In this document: positions 45,221 through 54,350 of the stretch, piece by piece
Numbering within the stretch: the stretch's first letter is position 1
Layout of the letters: each line of letters begins with the position of its first letter
Assembly: GCF_001748285.1 (NCBI RefSeq)
Contig: NZ_BDGT01000002.1
Location: 1 to 64,000 of the forward strand
Source: Thermogemmatispora onikobensis
GTDB lineage: Bacteria > Chloroflexota > Ktedonobacteria > Ktedonobacterales > Ktedonobacteraceae
Reading direction: 5' to 3'
Length of the DNA: 64,000 nt
Notes under the pieces: model-generated
What the model saw: the letters and a program-made list of their open reading frames with translations, nothing else
Told to the model about the DNA's origin: nothing
Databases searched by the model: none
Position numbers and translations under genes: made by a program

Positions 45221-47131
45221 TCATTCCATTGATGAAGATGGCTGCCGCTCCTCCCGCTGCTCGCTGGCGCCAATTTGGAGCAGGAGGCGATAGGGCTGTG
45301 AGAGACGTTGGATGAATAGGGCAGCGGGCGGAAAGTCTGGGCGTCCAGTCGCTTGCGAACTGAGGCCAAGACGAGCGCGGCCAGCAAGGCGATCGATCAG
45401 CCAGGTCAGGAAGAGCGGCAGAAGCCAGGCGCAAGGGCCACGCAGATAGGCCAGTTTGAAGCCAGGAAGGAAAGGCACAAAGGCGCCATGCAGGGCCCAG
45501 GCATAGGAGCAGTAGAGCATCAGCATCGTCAGGCTGAGCAGGCGGAAAGGTAGAGGCCGCCGGAGCATGGCCAGCCCACGCCAGCGTACGAGGGTCAATG
45601 GCCAGCGCCTGCTCTCGCCGCTCGCTTCCAGCAGGGCATAGAAACCGAAGAACGTGACCAGGTACCAGGGCCAGAACCAGGGAGTGCCGACGGCGCAATA
45701 GAGCAGCCAGACCAGCGCCAGCCACTGAATCAGACCGCTGGCGGTCCTGAGACGCCAGGGGTGGCGGAGGGCCTGCCAGCAGAGCCAGAGGTAGCAGAGG
45801 ACGAAGAGACCCATGCTCAGCGTATGGGTGAGGCGTTCGCCAGGCGAGCCGATAATTGGGATTGTCATCTCGAAATGCGAGACAATAAGCGCGTTGTAGA
45901 ATTGACCAAGAAACTCGGCGAGCGTATTAATATTACGCGAGGCTGAGGGATTGACGCGCAAGACCTCTAGAATGGCGCCACCATTCCAGAAAGGGGCATA
46001 GAGCAGGACGATACAGCTGAGGTAGAGCCCCAGGCAGAGGGCGATCTGTCGCAGCGGTAGGCCCCGCCCCCACAGCAGCAACAGTAGCCCTGGAAAGAGC
46101 AGGACCGTGTTAATCTTCAGACAAGCTGCCAGAGCGAAGAGCACCGTCACCAGCGAGTAGAGGAGCAGCACCGGCCTTCCACGCACAAGGAGCCAGAGAG
46201 CTAGCAAGATTAGGAAGAGCAGCGTGCTATCGTTATGGGCGTTAACCGCTGCCTCAAAAAGCAGAAGCGGATTCCAGGCGAAGGCCAATGTTGCCAGAAC
46301 GTGCCGGCGCTGCCTATGCTGATCCTCATCTCGTGCCGGTTGTAAGTAGCCGCTGATAGACCAGATCAGAAGGGCCGAACCCAGGTGAGTGGCCAGGCCA
46401 AGCAGGCGCAGCAATAACAAGGGAAGAACCAGATTGTTGGCCCCAGCTAGCGGCAGCGCCAGCCACTGTAAGAAACAAGTGATGGCGGCCCAGGTTGGTC
46501 CATAAGCCGAGGGTTGATCGATCCAGTAGAGATAAGGATAGGTTACATCATAGTGGATTTGGGTCGGAAGCGTAGTGAGAGGATTAAGGTGATAAATAAC
46601 GCCCATCCGCGCATAGATCAGGTAAGAGAAAAGATCTGGCGAGGTGACAACGGGAATAAGCGCGTAGAGCAGGCCAAGGGCTACCGTTGAGAGTACGACA
46701 TACCGACGGGAGATGAGGGCAGGCAGCCTGGCCAGAGCGTAGAGATAGAGGAGAAAGAGGGACGTCAGGACTGTCAGGAAGAGGACGACCTCAAGCCAGG
46801 CCACCGGGGGCGAAGGAATCGCCGGGTCGGTGGGTACTGGCTGGAGCGGAATAATGCTCCAGCTGGGAAAGAGCGCCTGTGTCGGTAAGAGCGACCAGGT
46901 GCCGGCCCGTGAGAGCAGCACATCGTTGAACCAGAGGCCGCTGAGCGGGAGCACAGCGTCCAACAGCACAATGGCCAGGACCATTCCCCCAAAAACGGCC
47001 AGCGGGAGAAGCCGCTGACTCCTGTGCGGCCTCGCTGGCGCCTGTGGAAGGCTTGCTTCCTTCAACTCCTGTTGAGTGACGACATCTATTCCCGCCGTTT
47101 TCTGCTCAAGTGGCAATTCTACATTTCTCAT
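45221..47131 (-). CDS. GT-C fold polytopic glycosyltransferase (mannosyltransferase-like)
   Basis: 636 aa from the ATG at 47131; an in-frame extension to 47353 is Cys-rich and unlikely, and the promoter-like element lies inside it. About twelve membrane helices. A loop motif near 194-230 (YARMGVIYHLNPLTTLPTQ and then YPYLYWIDQPSAYGPTWA) resembles MptA/MptB-type alpha-mannosyltransferases and related polyprenyl-phosphate-dependent enzymes. It probably builds cell-surface glycans or glycolipids from the outer membrane face. The C-terminal ~60 residues are cytoplasmic and charged. AGGG before the ATG is a weak ribosome-binding site. Assigned by motif only. Confidence 0.75.
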   Translation of the reverse strand: MRNVELPLEQKTAGIDVVTQQELKEASLPQAPARPHRSQRLLPLAVFGGMVLAIVLLDAVLPLSGLWFNDVLLSRAGTWSLLPTQALFPSWSIIPLQPVPTDPAIPSPPVAWLEVVLFLTVLTSLFLLYLYALARLPALISRRYVVLSTVALGLLYALIPVVTSPDLFSYLIYARMGVIYHLNPLTTLPTQIHYDVTYPYLYWIDQPSAYGPTWAAITCFLQWLALPLAGANNLVLPLLLLRLLGLATHLGSALLIWSISGYLQPARDEDQHRQRRHVLATLAFAWNPLLLFEAAVNAHNDSTLLFLILLALWLLVRGRPVLLLYSLVTVLFALAACLKINTVLLFPGLLLLLWGRGLPLRQIALCLGLYLSCIVLLYAPFWNGGAILEVLRVNPSASRNINTLAEFLGQFYNALIVSHFEMTIPIIGSPGERLTHTLSMGLFVLCYLWLCWQALRHPWRLRTASGLIQWLALVWLLYCAVGTPWFWPWYLVTFFGFYALLEASGESRRWPLTLVRWRGLAMLRRPLPFRLLSLTMLMLYCSYAWALHGAFVPFLPGFKLAYLRGPCAWLLPLFLTWLIDRLAGRARLGLSSQATGRPDFPPAALFIQRLSQPYRLLLQIGASEQREERQPSSSME

Positions 47132-47167
47132 CCCTATGCTTGCTACCCATCTATCACAGTTGATGCT

Positions 47168-47176
47168 GATATAGCA
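47168..47176 (-). promoter_or_regulatory. Extended -10-like element of GT-C gene
   Basis: On the minus strand TGC followed by TATATC (47173 down to 47168, five of six). No -35. The expected start is ~30 nt before the ATG at 47131. Confidence 0.35.
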
Positions 47177-47203
47177 CTGGCAGGTGGTAGCTGGCCTGCA
47201 TGA

Positions 47204-47231
47204 AGGAAGGCCCCGAGGGCAGGGCCTTCCT
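47204..47231. repeat. 10-bp hairpin in the GT-C/DUF1800 divergent region
   Basis: AGGAAGGCCC (47204-47213) and GGGCCTTCCT (47222-47231) with an 8-nt loop. It lies between two divergent promoters, so an operator or insulating role is as possible as termination. Confidence 0.4.
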
Positions 47232-47378
47232 GGACAGCGAGAGGCACAGCTTCCAACTTTCTTGAACGATTGATAGTTTTGCACGGTGACGGACTGGGCC
47301 AGATTCCTTTCGAGAGCCATCTTCAGCAAACATATAGCTCTTCTTGAGGACATCTTGAGCTTTCTCTGCTAGCATGAC

Positions 47379-47387
47379 TGCTATAGT
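47379..47387 (+). promoter_or_regulatory. Extended -10 promoter of DUF1800-DUF1501 genes
   Basis: TGC followed by TATAGT (47382-47387, five of six). No -35 at 17-18 bp. It lies 46 bp before the ATG at 47433. Confidence 0.5.
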
Positions 47388-47432
47388 CCAGAAAACATTT
47401 TGTAGAGAGGATGCACGGGAGCGACCTGGCTT

Positions 47433-49007
47433 ATGGAAGAAGCAGCGAGCTATGAGGCACCGACCTGGTCCCACCCGGCAGAGCAGAGAGAGCCGGAGCC
47501 GGGAACGTCTTCCTCAACCTCAGAATCAGCCTCGACGCGGCTGCCCCGGCGACGGCTCCTTGGGCTGGCGGGGATCGGCCTGGGAGCAGCCGGCCTGGTG
47601 ACTGGAGGCATCGCCCTGGAACAGCTCTGGCAGCAGAACCACGCAGCTGGCGCCCAGGCTGATCAGCAACTCATCGGTCACTTGCTGCGGCGTGCGGGCT
47701 TTGGCGCTGGACCCGCGGAGCTAGCGCTCTATCGCAAGCTTGGCTTTGCCGCGGCGGTCGATCGCCTCCTGAGCTACCAACACGTCCCCGACGATGAGAT
47801 GGAGCAGCGTCTGGCAGCCCTCAATCTCAATCTCGATCGGCCACAGGATCAGCAGCGTTGGTGGTTGCTGCGCATGGCCTGGACGCAGCGTCCGCTGTTA
47901 GAAAAAATGGTCCTTTTCTGGCATGGGGTGCTTACCAGCAGCTTTCGCAAAGTCGGCGGTCCGCGCTTCTATCGCCGCATAGTTATCCAGAACCAGTTTT
48001 TGCGCGAGCGTGCCCTCGATACCTTTGACAATATCCTGCTGGGAATCACCAGCGACCCTGCCATGCTCTTCTATCTCGATCTCACCAAGAGCACGCGCAA
48101 CGCCCCCAATGAAAACTATGCGCGCGAGCTGATGGAACTATTCACCATCGGGCTGGGTCATTACACCCAACAGGATGTCACCGAAGGAGCGGCGGCCCTG
48201 AGTGGCTGGCATGTTCGGGGCCTCTCCTCTTATTACAATCCTGCCAGTCACAGCGACCGTATCAAGCATTTTCTGGGGCACAGCGGGAACCTGGATTATC
48301 GGGACGTCATCGCGATCCTCGCCGATCATCCAGCCACTCCCTGGTTTCTCGCGCGCAAGCTCTTCAGCTTCTTTGTCTACGAGAACCCGAGCGAGGAGGA
48401 CCTCCAGCCGCTCGTCACTGCTTATCAGCACAGCAACCATAGTATTGGCGCGGTCATGCGTGCTCTCCTGCTCTCTCCGCAGTTCGCCTCGGCCAAAGCC
48501 TACCGTAGCCGACTCAAGTCGCCGGTTGAATTTGCCGTTGGTGCCTATCGAGCGTTGGGTCTCCAGGACGATGGCAGCCTGCTGCCGCAGTTCACCACAC
48601 TCATGGGTCAGACCGTTTTTGATCCTCCCAATGTTGGCGGCTGGCCTGGTGACAAGGTCAGCGCTTTCTGGCTCAATAGTGGCACGTGGATGACGCGCCT
48701 CAATTACGTGGACCTTCTCCTGCGTCGTGGTCTGGGGCGCGGTACCGTTCGTCCGCTCGATTTGCAAGCGCTGATTGAGAAGAACCGGCTGGCCTCGCCC
48801 GAGGCCTTCGTCGACTACTTTGCGGCCTTCCTGCTCGACGGTCAGCTTGCCAACGACCGGCGGGCCTTGCTCGTCAGCTATCTCACTGCGCCGGCTCCGG
48901 GGCGGCAGGAGAGCGTCACCTTCGCCAATGGCAGCGCCTACCCGCTCAGCCGTGTGCGAGATGCTCTCTATCTACTCCTGGCCTCGCCGGAGTATCAGCT
49001 CAACTAA
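47433..49007 (+). CDS. DUF1800 protein, Tat-type signal peptide
   Basis: 524 aa. The N-terminal region carries a twin-arginine-like signal (PRRRLLGLAGIGLGA at about 34-48) followed by a hydrophobic stretch. The body has DUF1800 hallmarks: HLLRRAGFGAGPAELALY near 83-100, NENYARELMELFTIG near 225-240 and PPNVGGWPGD near 392-401. DUF1800 and DUF1501 proteins usually occur as neighbours and are exported; their biochemical activity is unknown. GGGAG precedes the ATG by 11 nt. The DUF1501 gene follows 85 bp downstream. Confidence 0.9.
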   Translation: MEEAASYEAPTWSHPAEQREPEPGTSSSTSESASTRLPRRRLLGLAGIGLGAAGLVTGGIALEQLWQQNHAAGAQADQQLIGHLLRRAGFGAGPAELALYRKLGFAAAVDRLLSYQHVPDDEMEQRLAALNLNLDRPQDQQRWWLLRMAWTQRPLLEKMVLFWHGVLTSSFRKVGGPRFYRRIVIQNQFLRERALDTFDNILLGITSDPAMLFYLDLTKSTRNAPNENYARELMELFTIGLGHYTQQDVTEGAAALSGWHVRGLSSYYNPASHSDRIKHFLGHSGNLDYRDVIAILADHPATPWFLARKLFSFFVYENPSEEDLQPLVTAYQHSNHSIGAVMRALLLSPQFASAKAYRSRLKSPVEFAVGAYRALGLQDDGSLLPQFTTLMGQTVFDPPNVGGWPGDKVSAFWLNSGTWMTRLNYVDLLLRRGLGRGTVRPLDLQALIEKNRLASPEAFVDYFAAFLLDGQLANDRRALLVSYLTAPAPGRQESVTFANGSAYPLSRVRDALYLLLASPEYQLN

Positions 49008-49092
49008 TCAAACGAAGATTGGAGGAAGCAGACGACCCGCAGGCCCGCGGTCGCGGTCTGCTGGGGAGCCTGATTGAACTGAGAGGAAAGCA

Positions 49093-50355
49093 ATGGCCCT
49101 GTCTCGTCGCACCCTGATCAAAGATGGTATGCTCGTCGTGAGCGCTGGCATGGTTATGCCCTCTATCTTCAGCCGTGCCGTGCTCTCGGCGCGTGCGCAG
49201 GCCCGTGAAGGGGCGCGGCTGGCCCAGGCGGCCAGCGAGCGTACCCTGATCGTCGTACAGTTAGCCGGTGGCAACGATGGTCTCAACACCGTCATCCCTT
49301 ATACAGACACCCGCTATTACCAGATGCGCCCCACCCTGGCGATCAAAGAGGCCCAGGTACTGCCGTTAGATCAGCGGCTGGGCCTGCATCCCGAAATGGC
49401 AGGCTTCCAAAAGCTCTGGGAGGCCGGGCACCTGGCTGTCATCGAGGGAGTCGGCTATCCCAATCAAAGTCTCTCGCACTTCCAGGCGATGGACATCTGG
49501 CAGACCCTCGATCTCAGTGGCAACGGGCGCGAGGGCTGGCTAGGGAAACTTGTGGCCGGCCTTGTGGACCAGGAAGGTCACCCTTTCAAGGCGCTAGAGA
49601 TCGGCAGCCAGACCGCGCTTGCCCTTTCATCGCTCACTGCCCAGGTCCCGACGCTCTCCAGCCTCAGCTCCTACCGTCTCAACGCTGACCCAGCCGATCA
49701 CGATGGCGGGGCCTCGCGCCTGCAGGCTCTGCTCAAGCTCTACAATTCCTATCCGCGGACTGCGCCTTATGCTGTGCTGCTGGAGACCACCGCCCTTGAC
49801 GCCCAGGCGGGTGCGGGGCGCCTGCAGCAAGCGGCCAACACCTACAAGCCTGCGGCAAGCTATCCCCAGGGTCCTTTTGCCGAGGGACTCAAGATTCTTG
49901 CGGAAGTCATTGTCAACGATCTGGGCCTGCGTGTCGGCTACATCACTCTGGGTGGCTTCGACACCCATGCCAACCAGCAGGAGACCCATGCCCAGCTTGT
50001 CAAAACCCTCTCCGACGGCCTCTATGCCTTCTACACGGACCTCGCTTTGCACGGCAAAGCTGATCAAGTTGTCGTCATGACCTGGTCCGAGTTTGGGCGA
50101 CGTGTTGAAGAAAATGGCAGTCTGGGGACCGATCATGGAACAGCTGCCCCCATGTTCATCGTCGGCAGCGCTGTCAATCGCGGCATTTTTGGGGAGCCGC
50201 CGTCACTGACGAATCTGGACGACAACGGGAATCTAAAATACACGGTTGATTTCCGCTCGGTCTATGCCACCGTATTAGAGCGCTGGATGGGAGCCTCGGC
50301 GCGCACTGTCCTGGGAGGCTCCTTCGGCACACAAAATTTCCTCTCGGCCTCATAG
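49093..50355 (+). CDS. DUF1501 protein, Tat-type signal peptide
   Basis: 420 aa. Signal: SRRTLIKDGMLVVSAG near 4-19, close to the Tat consensus SRRxFLK. The body has the DUF1501 features: VQLAGGNDGLNTVIPY near 55-70, GYPNQSLSHFQAMDIW near 122-137 and the C-terminal TWSEFGRRVEENGSLGTDHGTAAP region with GTDHG. The fold is alkaline-phosphatase-like, and a phosphatase/sulfatase-like role has been proposed for relatives, but the metal ligands were not fully checked. Partner of DUF1800; cotranscription is likely. GAGAGGAAAG stands before the start. Confidence 0.9.
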   Translation: MALSRRTLIKDGMLVVSAGMVMPSIFSRAVLSARAQAREGARLAQAASERTLIVVQLAGGNDGLNTVIPYTDTRYYQMRPTLAIKEAQVLPLDQRLGLHPEMAGFQKLWEAGHLAVIEGVGYPNQSLSHFQAMDIWQTLDLSGNGREGWLGKLVAGLVDQEGHPFKALEIGSQTALALSSLTAQVPTLSSLSSYRLNADPADHDGGASRLQALLKLYNSYPRTAPYAVLLETTALDAQAGAGRLQQAANTYKPAASYPQGPFAEGLKILAEVIVNDLGLRVGYITLGGFDTHANQQETHAQLVKTLSDGLYAFYTDLALHGKADQVVVMTWSEFGRRVEENGSLGTDHGTAAPMFIVGSAVNRGIFGEPPSLTNLDDNGNLKYTVDFRSVYATVLERWMGASARTVLGGSFGTQNFLSAS

Positions 50356-50523
50356 CCTTATCGGCTATTGAGCTGATCTATCCTATCGGGGGCTACCAGC
50401 GTTTCCCTTCTGTGGACTGCCGATGTGCTCCTGGTTGCCTGGCGGCGGTGGCCTGGCCGTCGGGGTGATCAGGAGCGGCCAGCCTGCCTTGTGAGCTGCC
50501 CTGACTTCCAGCGACGAGGCCGT

Positions 50524-50553
50524 CTGACCCGCCTGTCGGATCTTTGCTATAAT
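50524..50553 (+). promoter_or_regulatory. Promoter of the membrane-anchored protein gene
   Basis: CTGACC (50524-50529, four of six), 18-bp spacer, TATAAT (50548-50553) preceded by TGC (50545-50547). A perfect -10 with extended motif. Confidence 0.65.
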
Positions 50554-50600
50554 ATGAACCGGTTGATCTAACTCTCGCAGTCAGGAGTACCATCGTCAAG

Positions 50601-51149
50601 ATGTCTGATGATTTCAAGGAAGAGGGGTATCCGCAGCGGCGTGAGCTGTGGATCACACTGGGCATTGTGGTGCTTGTGATGCTGATCGTCCTGGTTGGTC
50701 TCATGGCCTATAGCCACTTACCGCGAGCTGGAGGCAATAGCAACGATGCCCTAACGGCGCTTACCCCCACCCCGGCGCAGAAGAATCCGGTGGCCTCCAT
50801 CGAGTTAAATCGCACCTTCTCCTATAGCGGGGTCAACCTGACCGTGACCCGGGTTGGTGAAGCAGGCAGCTACTCTGATGATCAGAAGCACCAGAGCAAC
50901 TATGTCATTCGGGTCTATCTGGACGTTCAGAATCCCGGCGAATCGCCAGTCGGGATCGACTACCAGGCCCTGGCGCGCCTGGTGCTTCCCGATGGCACCC
51001 AGATAGCTCCCCAGCTCATTACCATTCCTCCTGTGGTCCTACCGGGCCAGAAGCAAACGGGCTACCTTGATTTTCCTGCCAATCGGCAACTCGATCTCTC
51101 CACGCTTTCACTGCATCTCGGCAAGAAAGCGCAGGTGCTCTTCTCCTGA
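50601..51149 (+). CDS. Single-pass membrane-anchored protein with DUF4352-like domain
   Basis: 182 aa. One transmembrane helix at about 16-38 with a short cytoplasmic N-terminus; a Thr/Pro linker; then a beta-rich domain (about 65-180) with the pattern V-x-L-D-V-x-N and a PGQKQTGYLDF strand. This resembles the telomeric-repeat-binding-factor-2-like/DUF4352 immunoglobulin-like domains that lie outside the membrane. Role unknown. AGGAG at about 50583-50587 precedes the ATG. The next gene overlaps its stop by one base (TGATG). Confidence 0.65.
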   Translation: MSDDFKEEGYPQRRELWITLGIVVLVMLIVLVGLMAYSHLPRAGGNSNDALTALTPTPAQKNPVASIELNRTFSYSGVNLTVTRVGEAGSYSDDQKHQSNYVIRVYLDVQNPGESPVGIDYQALARLVLPDGTQIAPQLITIPPVVLPGQKQTGYLDFPANRQLDLSTLSLHLGKKAQVLFS

Positions 51150-51685
51150 TGCATTCCCCGGACGAATACGAAGAACAAGAACAGGAGCGAGGAAGCGATG
51201 AGCTGCTCGCCTCAGATGAGCTACGCCTTCCAGAGGGGGCCAGCTTCCTTGTACGGCTGCACGCAGTCAGGGCCTGGCTGGCACGTCGGCAAGAGGAAGC
51301 AAGGCTGGCCGCAGGTGAGGCGGCTCTGCGCCTGCAAGAGCAAGCCCTGGCCCAGGAAAGAGAGTCACGTCTGCGCCGGCGTCAGCTAGAGCAACAAGCG
51401 CGTCTGCAGGAGCAGGCGCGTCAAGAACTGGAGGGAGCCAACCGTCGGCTCCAGGCCTACGCTGAAGCCGCGGCCCTCTTAGAGGAGACGATCGATCACA
51501 CCAGCGGCCAGCGCGTGCTGGTCGAATATTATCTGACCCTGAGCGAGCTACTAGAGCACGAAGTAGATAGCGCCAGGTCGCCCCAAGAGAGGGAGAGCCT
51601 GATCGCCTGCTCGCCACGGCTCCAGGCTTTGCAGGAAGTGCTGCAGCGCGTGGAGCAGGTAAGCGTATCAACAGAAGACGACTGA
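51149..51685 (+). CDS. Coiled-coil protein
   Basis: 178 aa. Acidic N-terminus, then a Gln/Glu/Arg-rich coiled coil at about 45-110 (heptad-like, RRQLEQQARLQEQARQELE) and a short helical C-terminal domain (about 115-165). No homologue recognised, no catalytic motif. The start codon overlaps the previous gene's stop, so it is cotranslated with the membrane-anchored protein and may be its cytoplasmic partner. It ends before a 12-bp inverted repeat at the convergent junction. Confidence 0.6.
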   Translation: MHSPDEYEEQEQERGSDELLASDELRLPEGASFLVRLHAVRAWLARRQEEARLAAGEAALRLQEQALAQERESRLRRRQLEQQARLQEQARQELEGANRRLQAYAEAAALLEETIDHTSGQRVLVEYYLTLSELLEHEVDSARSPQERESLIACSPRLQALQEVLQRVEQVSVSTEDD

Positions 51686-51715
51686 TCTACTTGCCGGCGG
51701 GCAAACCGGACAAGG

Positions 51716-51772
51716 CGAAGAGAGACGAGCATCCTTCCACCCATCAAGGTGGTGAAGGCCCGTCTCTCTTCG
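51716..51772. terminator. Bidirectional terminator-like inverted repeat (coiled-coil / SSS junction)
   Basis: CGAAGAGAGACG (51716-51727) and CGTCTCTCTTCG (51761-51772) form a 12-bp perfect stem; the 33-nt loop contains a second stem (CCTTC-CACC with GGTG-GT-GAAGG). The plus-strand sequence continues TTCGTTCC, a weak T-rich tail. Confidence 0.55.
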
Positions 51773-51904
51773 TTCGTTCCAAAGCTCCAATTGCGCCTTC
51801 GTCTTTTCCGTCCATTGGGCCTCATCCGGGCCAGGGCTGCCAGCCAGTCAGCATGCGCCAGGCAGGGCAGGGAGCGGACGAGAGACGAGTCCAACCAACA
51901 GGAC

Positions 51905-53491
51905 TCAGGCCAGCTCCTCCATCAAAGGCTCCTTGGGTAGAGCAGCCAGCCCCTCCTCCTCATAATCGGCAGGCTGCGTATTGTCCTTCCCCGAAGGAAC
52001 CCCCAGGGCACGGAAGACCGGGGTCAGGATCAGCGTCAAGACCAGGTTGACCAGCAGCGAATAGACGGCGATATAGGCGGCGATCTTCACATTGCCGAGA
52101 GAGATCGTGAAGACCGAGGAGGCGAAGTTATTGGCCACCGCCATCCAGGTGCCAGTCACCATGCCGCCGACCCAGCCGATAATCATCGCCCAGCGGTGCA
52201 TCCAGTTGGTATAGAGACCCAGGAAGACAGGGGGAAGCGTCTGAATAATCCAGACCCCACCCAGGAGCTGGAAATTGATAATATCGGTAGCCGGCACCAG
52301 CAAGATAAAGAGCAGGGCGCCGAATTTCACCACCAGCGAGACCACCTTCGCCACTGTCGACTCCTCGCGGTCCGAGCAATTCGGGCGGAAGTACTCCTTA
52401 TAGATATTGCGCGTGAAGAGGTTGGCGGCAGCGATCGACATCACTGCGGCAGGAACCAAGGCCCCGATGGAGATAGCGGCGAAAGCGAAACCCGCAAACC
52501 AGTCGGGGAAAGCCCAGCTCATGAGCGAAGGCACGGCGCCATTAGCCTTATAGCTATGGAAAGCGGGCTGGCTTGTGACCCCGGTGCCGGCAGCGATGGC
52601 CATATAGCCGAGCAGGGCCAGCAGGCCCAGCATCAGCGAATAAAGGGGCAGCAGGGCAGCATTGCGCTTGACCACCTGGCGACTGCTGCTACTAAGCACC
52701 CCCGTCATCGCGTGGGGGTAGAGGAAGAGAGCGAGGGCCGAGCCGAGAGCCAGAGTCGCGTAGGCCATCTGGGCCTGGGGAGTTGTCAGCAGATCGCGGA
52801 AGGTCGTGCCCTGAGCAATCGCGTTCAGGTGCTTAGTGTGGGCCGCTGCGAAAATATGGTCGAAGCCGCCCAGCTTAATGGGGATCACGATGATCGCCAC
52901 GATCATCACCGTAAAGATCATCAAATCCTTGACCAGAGCGATCATCGCAGGCGCGCGCAAGCCGCTGGTATAGGTATAAGCGGCCAGAATCAGGAAAGCG
53001 ATAATCAGAGCGGCCTCAACCGGGACCCCCATTTGAGCGATCGAGACCTCGATACCGAACATCTGGAGGGCGATGTAAGGCATCGTTGCCAGGATGCCAG
53101 TGAAAGCGACCACCAGGGCGAGGGTGCTGCTCCCGAAGCGATCGCGGACAAAGTCCGAAGCGGTGATATAGCCATGCTTCTTGGCGACGCTCCAGAAGCG
53201 CGGCATCAACAAATAGACCAGGGGATAGGCCACAATCGTGTAGGGGACAGCGAAGAAGCCGGTGGCTCCACTATTGAACATGAGGCCCGGCACAGCCACG
53301 AAGGTGTAGGCCGTGTAGAGGTCGCCGCCCAGGAGGAACCAGGTGATCACGGTCCCGAAGCGTCGACCAGCCAGCCCCCACTCGTTCAGCAGGCTCAGAT
53401 CACCGCGACGCCAGCGAGCGGCAACGAAGCCCAGCACGGTGACAAGAATGAAAAATACAATGAAGACGCTTAAAGCAACGACATTGACCAT
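51905..53491 (-). CDS. Sodium:solute symporter (SSS family), MctP-like
   Basis: 528 aa from the ATG at 53491, supported by the AAGGAAAG stretch about 7 nt upstream. Thirteen membrane helices are expected; the N-terminal LNEWGLAGRRFGTVITWFLLGGDLYTAYTFVAVPG is typical for SSS/monocarboxylate (MctP) transporters. It couples uptake of a small organic acid or similar solute to Na+. The gene stands 105 bp downstream of the DUF3311 gene, the small subunit often paired with such transporters. Substrate not determinable. Confidence 0.9.
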   Translation of the reverse strand: MVNVVALSVFIVFFILVTVLGFVAARWRRGDLSLLNEWGLAGRRFGTVITWFLLGGDLYTAYTFVAVPGLMFNSGATGFFAVPYTIVAYPLVYLLMPRFWSVAKKHGYITASDFVRDRFGSSTLALVVAFTGILATMPYIALQMFGIEVSIAQMGVPVEAALIIAFLILAAYTYTSGLRAPAMIALVKDLMIFTVMIVAIIVIPIKLGGFDHIFAAAHTKHLNAIAQGTTFRDLLTTPQAQMAYATLALGSALALFLYPHAMTGVLSSSSRQVVKRNAALLPLYSLMLGLLALLGYMAIAAGTGVTSQPAFHSYKANGAVPSLMSWAFPDWFAGFAFAAISIGALVPAAVMSIAAANLFTRNIYKEYFRPNCSDREESTVAKVVSLVVKFGALLFILLVPATDIINFQLLGGVWIIQTLPPVFLGLYTNWMHRWAMIIGWVGGMVTGTWMAVANNFASSVFTISLGNVKIAAYIAVYSLLVNLVLTLILTPVFRALGVPSGKDNTQPADYEEEGLAALPKEPLMEELA

Positions 53492-53596
53492 TGTAGTCTT
53501 TCCTTTCTCGGCAGGCATTGCATCACGGTGCAATGCAGCAATCCGTTGCACAGATGCTCGAACAACGCTGTTCTCAGGGCCGCCTGCTTCGCTGGC

Positions 53597-53791
53597 TCAA
53601 GCGCTCAACCAGTAAACAATGGCAGTGACCAGCGCGCCGAGAATGGTCCAGAGCAGCTGATACCAGTAGAAGAATGGGATGCCGATGAACTCCGGCTGAT
53701 AGGAGTTGTAGAAAAAGGGCAGCAGGGTAGCAATGAAGGGGATGATGAGCAAGAGAAGAGGCCAGCGTCTCTTCTCGGTACGGGTAACCAT
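53597..53791 (-). CDS. DUF3311 small membrane subunit
   Basis: 64 aa with two membrane helices and the conserved FGIPFFYWYQLLW-type motif of DUF3311 (here IGIPFFYWYQLLW near 35-47). AAAGGAGTG precedes the ATG at 53791. DUF3311 proteins are typically encoded next to SSS symporters and may be accessory subunits. The extended -10 at 53895-53903 is a plausible promoter for both genes. Confidence 0.85.
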   Translation of the reverse strand: MVTRTEKRRWPLLLLIIPFIATLLPFFYNSYQPEFIGIPFFYWYQLLWTILGALVTAIVYWLSA

Positions 53792-53894
53792 AAGCTGTCA
53801 CTCCTTTGAAACAGGTGATACGATTCCCGCGGCGCGTTGGGAGACGATTGGATGGAAAACCTGGTATGGTCGGGTCGGTAAGGCCCATGCGAGA

Positions 53895-53903
53895 ACGATA
53901 GCA
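53895..53903 (-). promoter_or_regulatory. Extended -10-like element of DUF3311-SSS genes
   Basis: On the minus strand TGC followed by TATCGT (53900 down to 53895, four of six). About 104 bp before the DUF3311 start. Confidence 0.3.
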
Positions 53904-54108
53904 AGAGCCAGCACACAGGCATGAGGCACTGGATGAAGCAGCACCTACCTCATCGGCTGGCTCGCTGGCTCGCTCGCTGTTGGCCTTTGCCAAGACCATC
54001 CCTGCGTGCACCCTTGCACGCAGCTGGCCCGATCAGGCTGAATTGGCGCGTTTCTCAGTCTGTACTGTTGCTGGACCCGGCAACCGACACGCCCAATGCT
54101 GACTGGTA

Positions 54109-54117
54109 TGCTATAAT
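54109..54117 (+). promoter_or_regulatory. Orphan extended -10 element
   Basis: TGC followed by a perfect TATAAT (54112-54117). No recognisable gene starts soon after; the next clear start codon is at 54391. Either it drives a ~265-nt leader or a small unannotated transcript, or it is fortuitous. Confidence 0.4.
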
Positions 54118-54350
54118 CGTACGCAATCAAAGTCGAAAAGTCAACCCGCCCTTGAAGCTAGTCATTCGGACATCCGTGTCTTATGCCGCTCTCCGCAGTT
54201 CCCTCCCAGCCAAAGCAGACTGGTATGATTGGAACAACAGGGGGAATTTCCTGCCTGTGCAGAAGTATAATGATATAAAGGTAGCACCACTAGATGGTAG
54301 ACCTCTCTGTTAAGCTCTTCCTGGATATTCGTCATATACAATAAAAAGGG

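Larger units (their letters stand above)
47132..47432. other. Divergent region between GT-C and DUF1800 genes, 301 bp
   Basis: Contains candidate extended -10 elements for both directions (minus 47168-47176, plus 47379-47387) and a 10-bp perfect hairpin at 47204-47231. The in-frame upstream extension of the GT-C gene here is judged non-coding. Confidence 0.5.

Noticed and set aside
47132-47353. 74-codon extension of the GT-C gene
   Set aside because: Cys-rich, lacks family resemblance and covers the likely promoter.
52196-53473. 425-codon plus-strand frame opposite the SSS symporter
   Set aside because: Antisense shadow of a well-supported transporter gene; His/Gln/Arg-rich composition typical of such shadows in GC-rich DNA.
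53921-54313. 130-codon plus-strand open frame
   Set aside because: No family resemblance and no ribosome-binding site; contains two ADWY motifs, so it was mentioned as an uncertainty rather than called.
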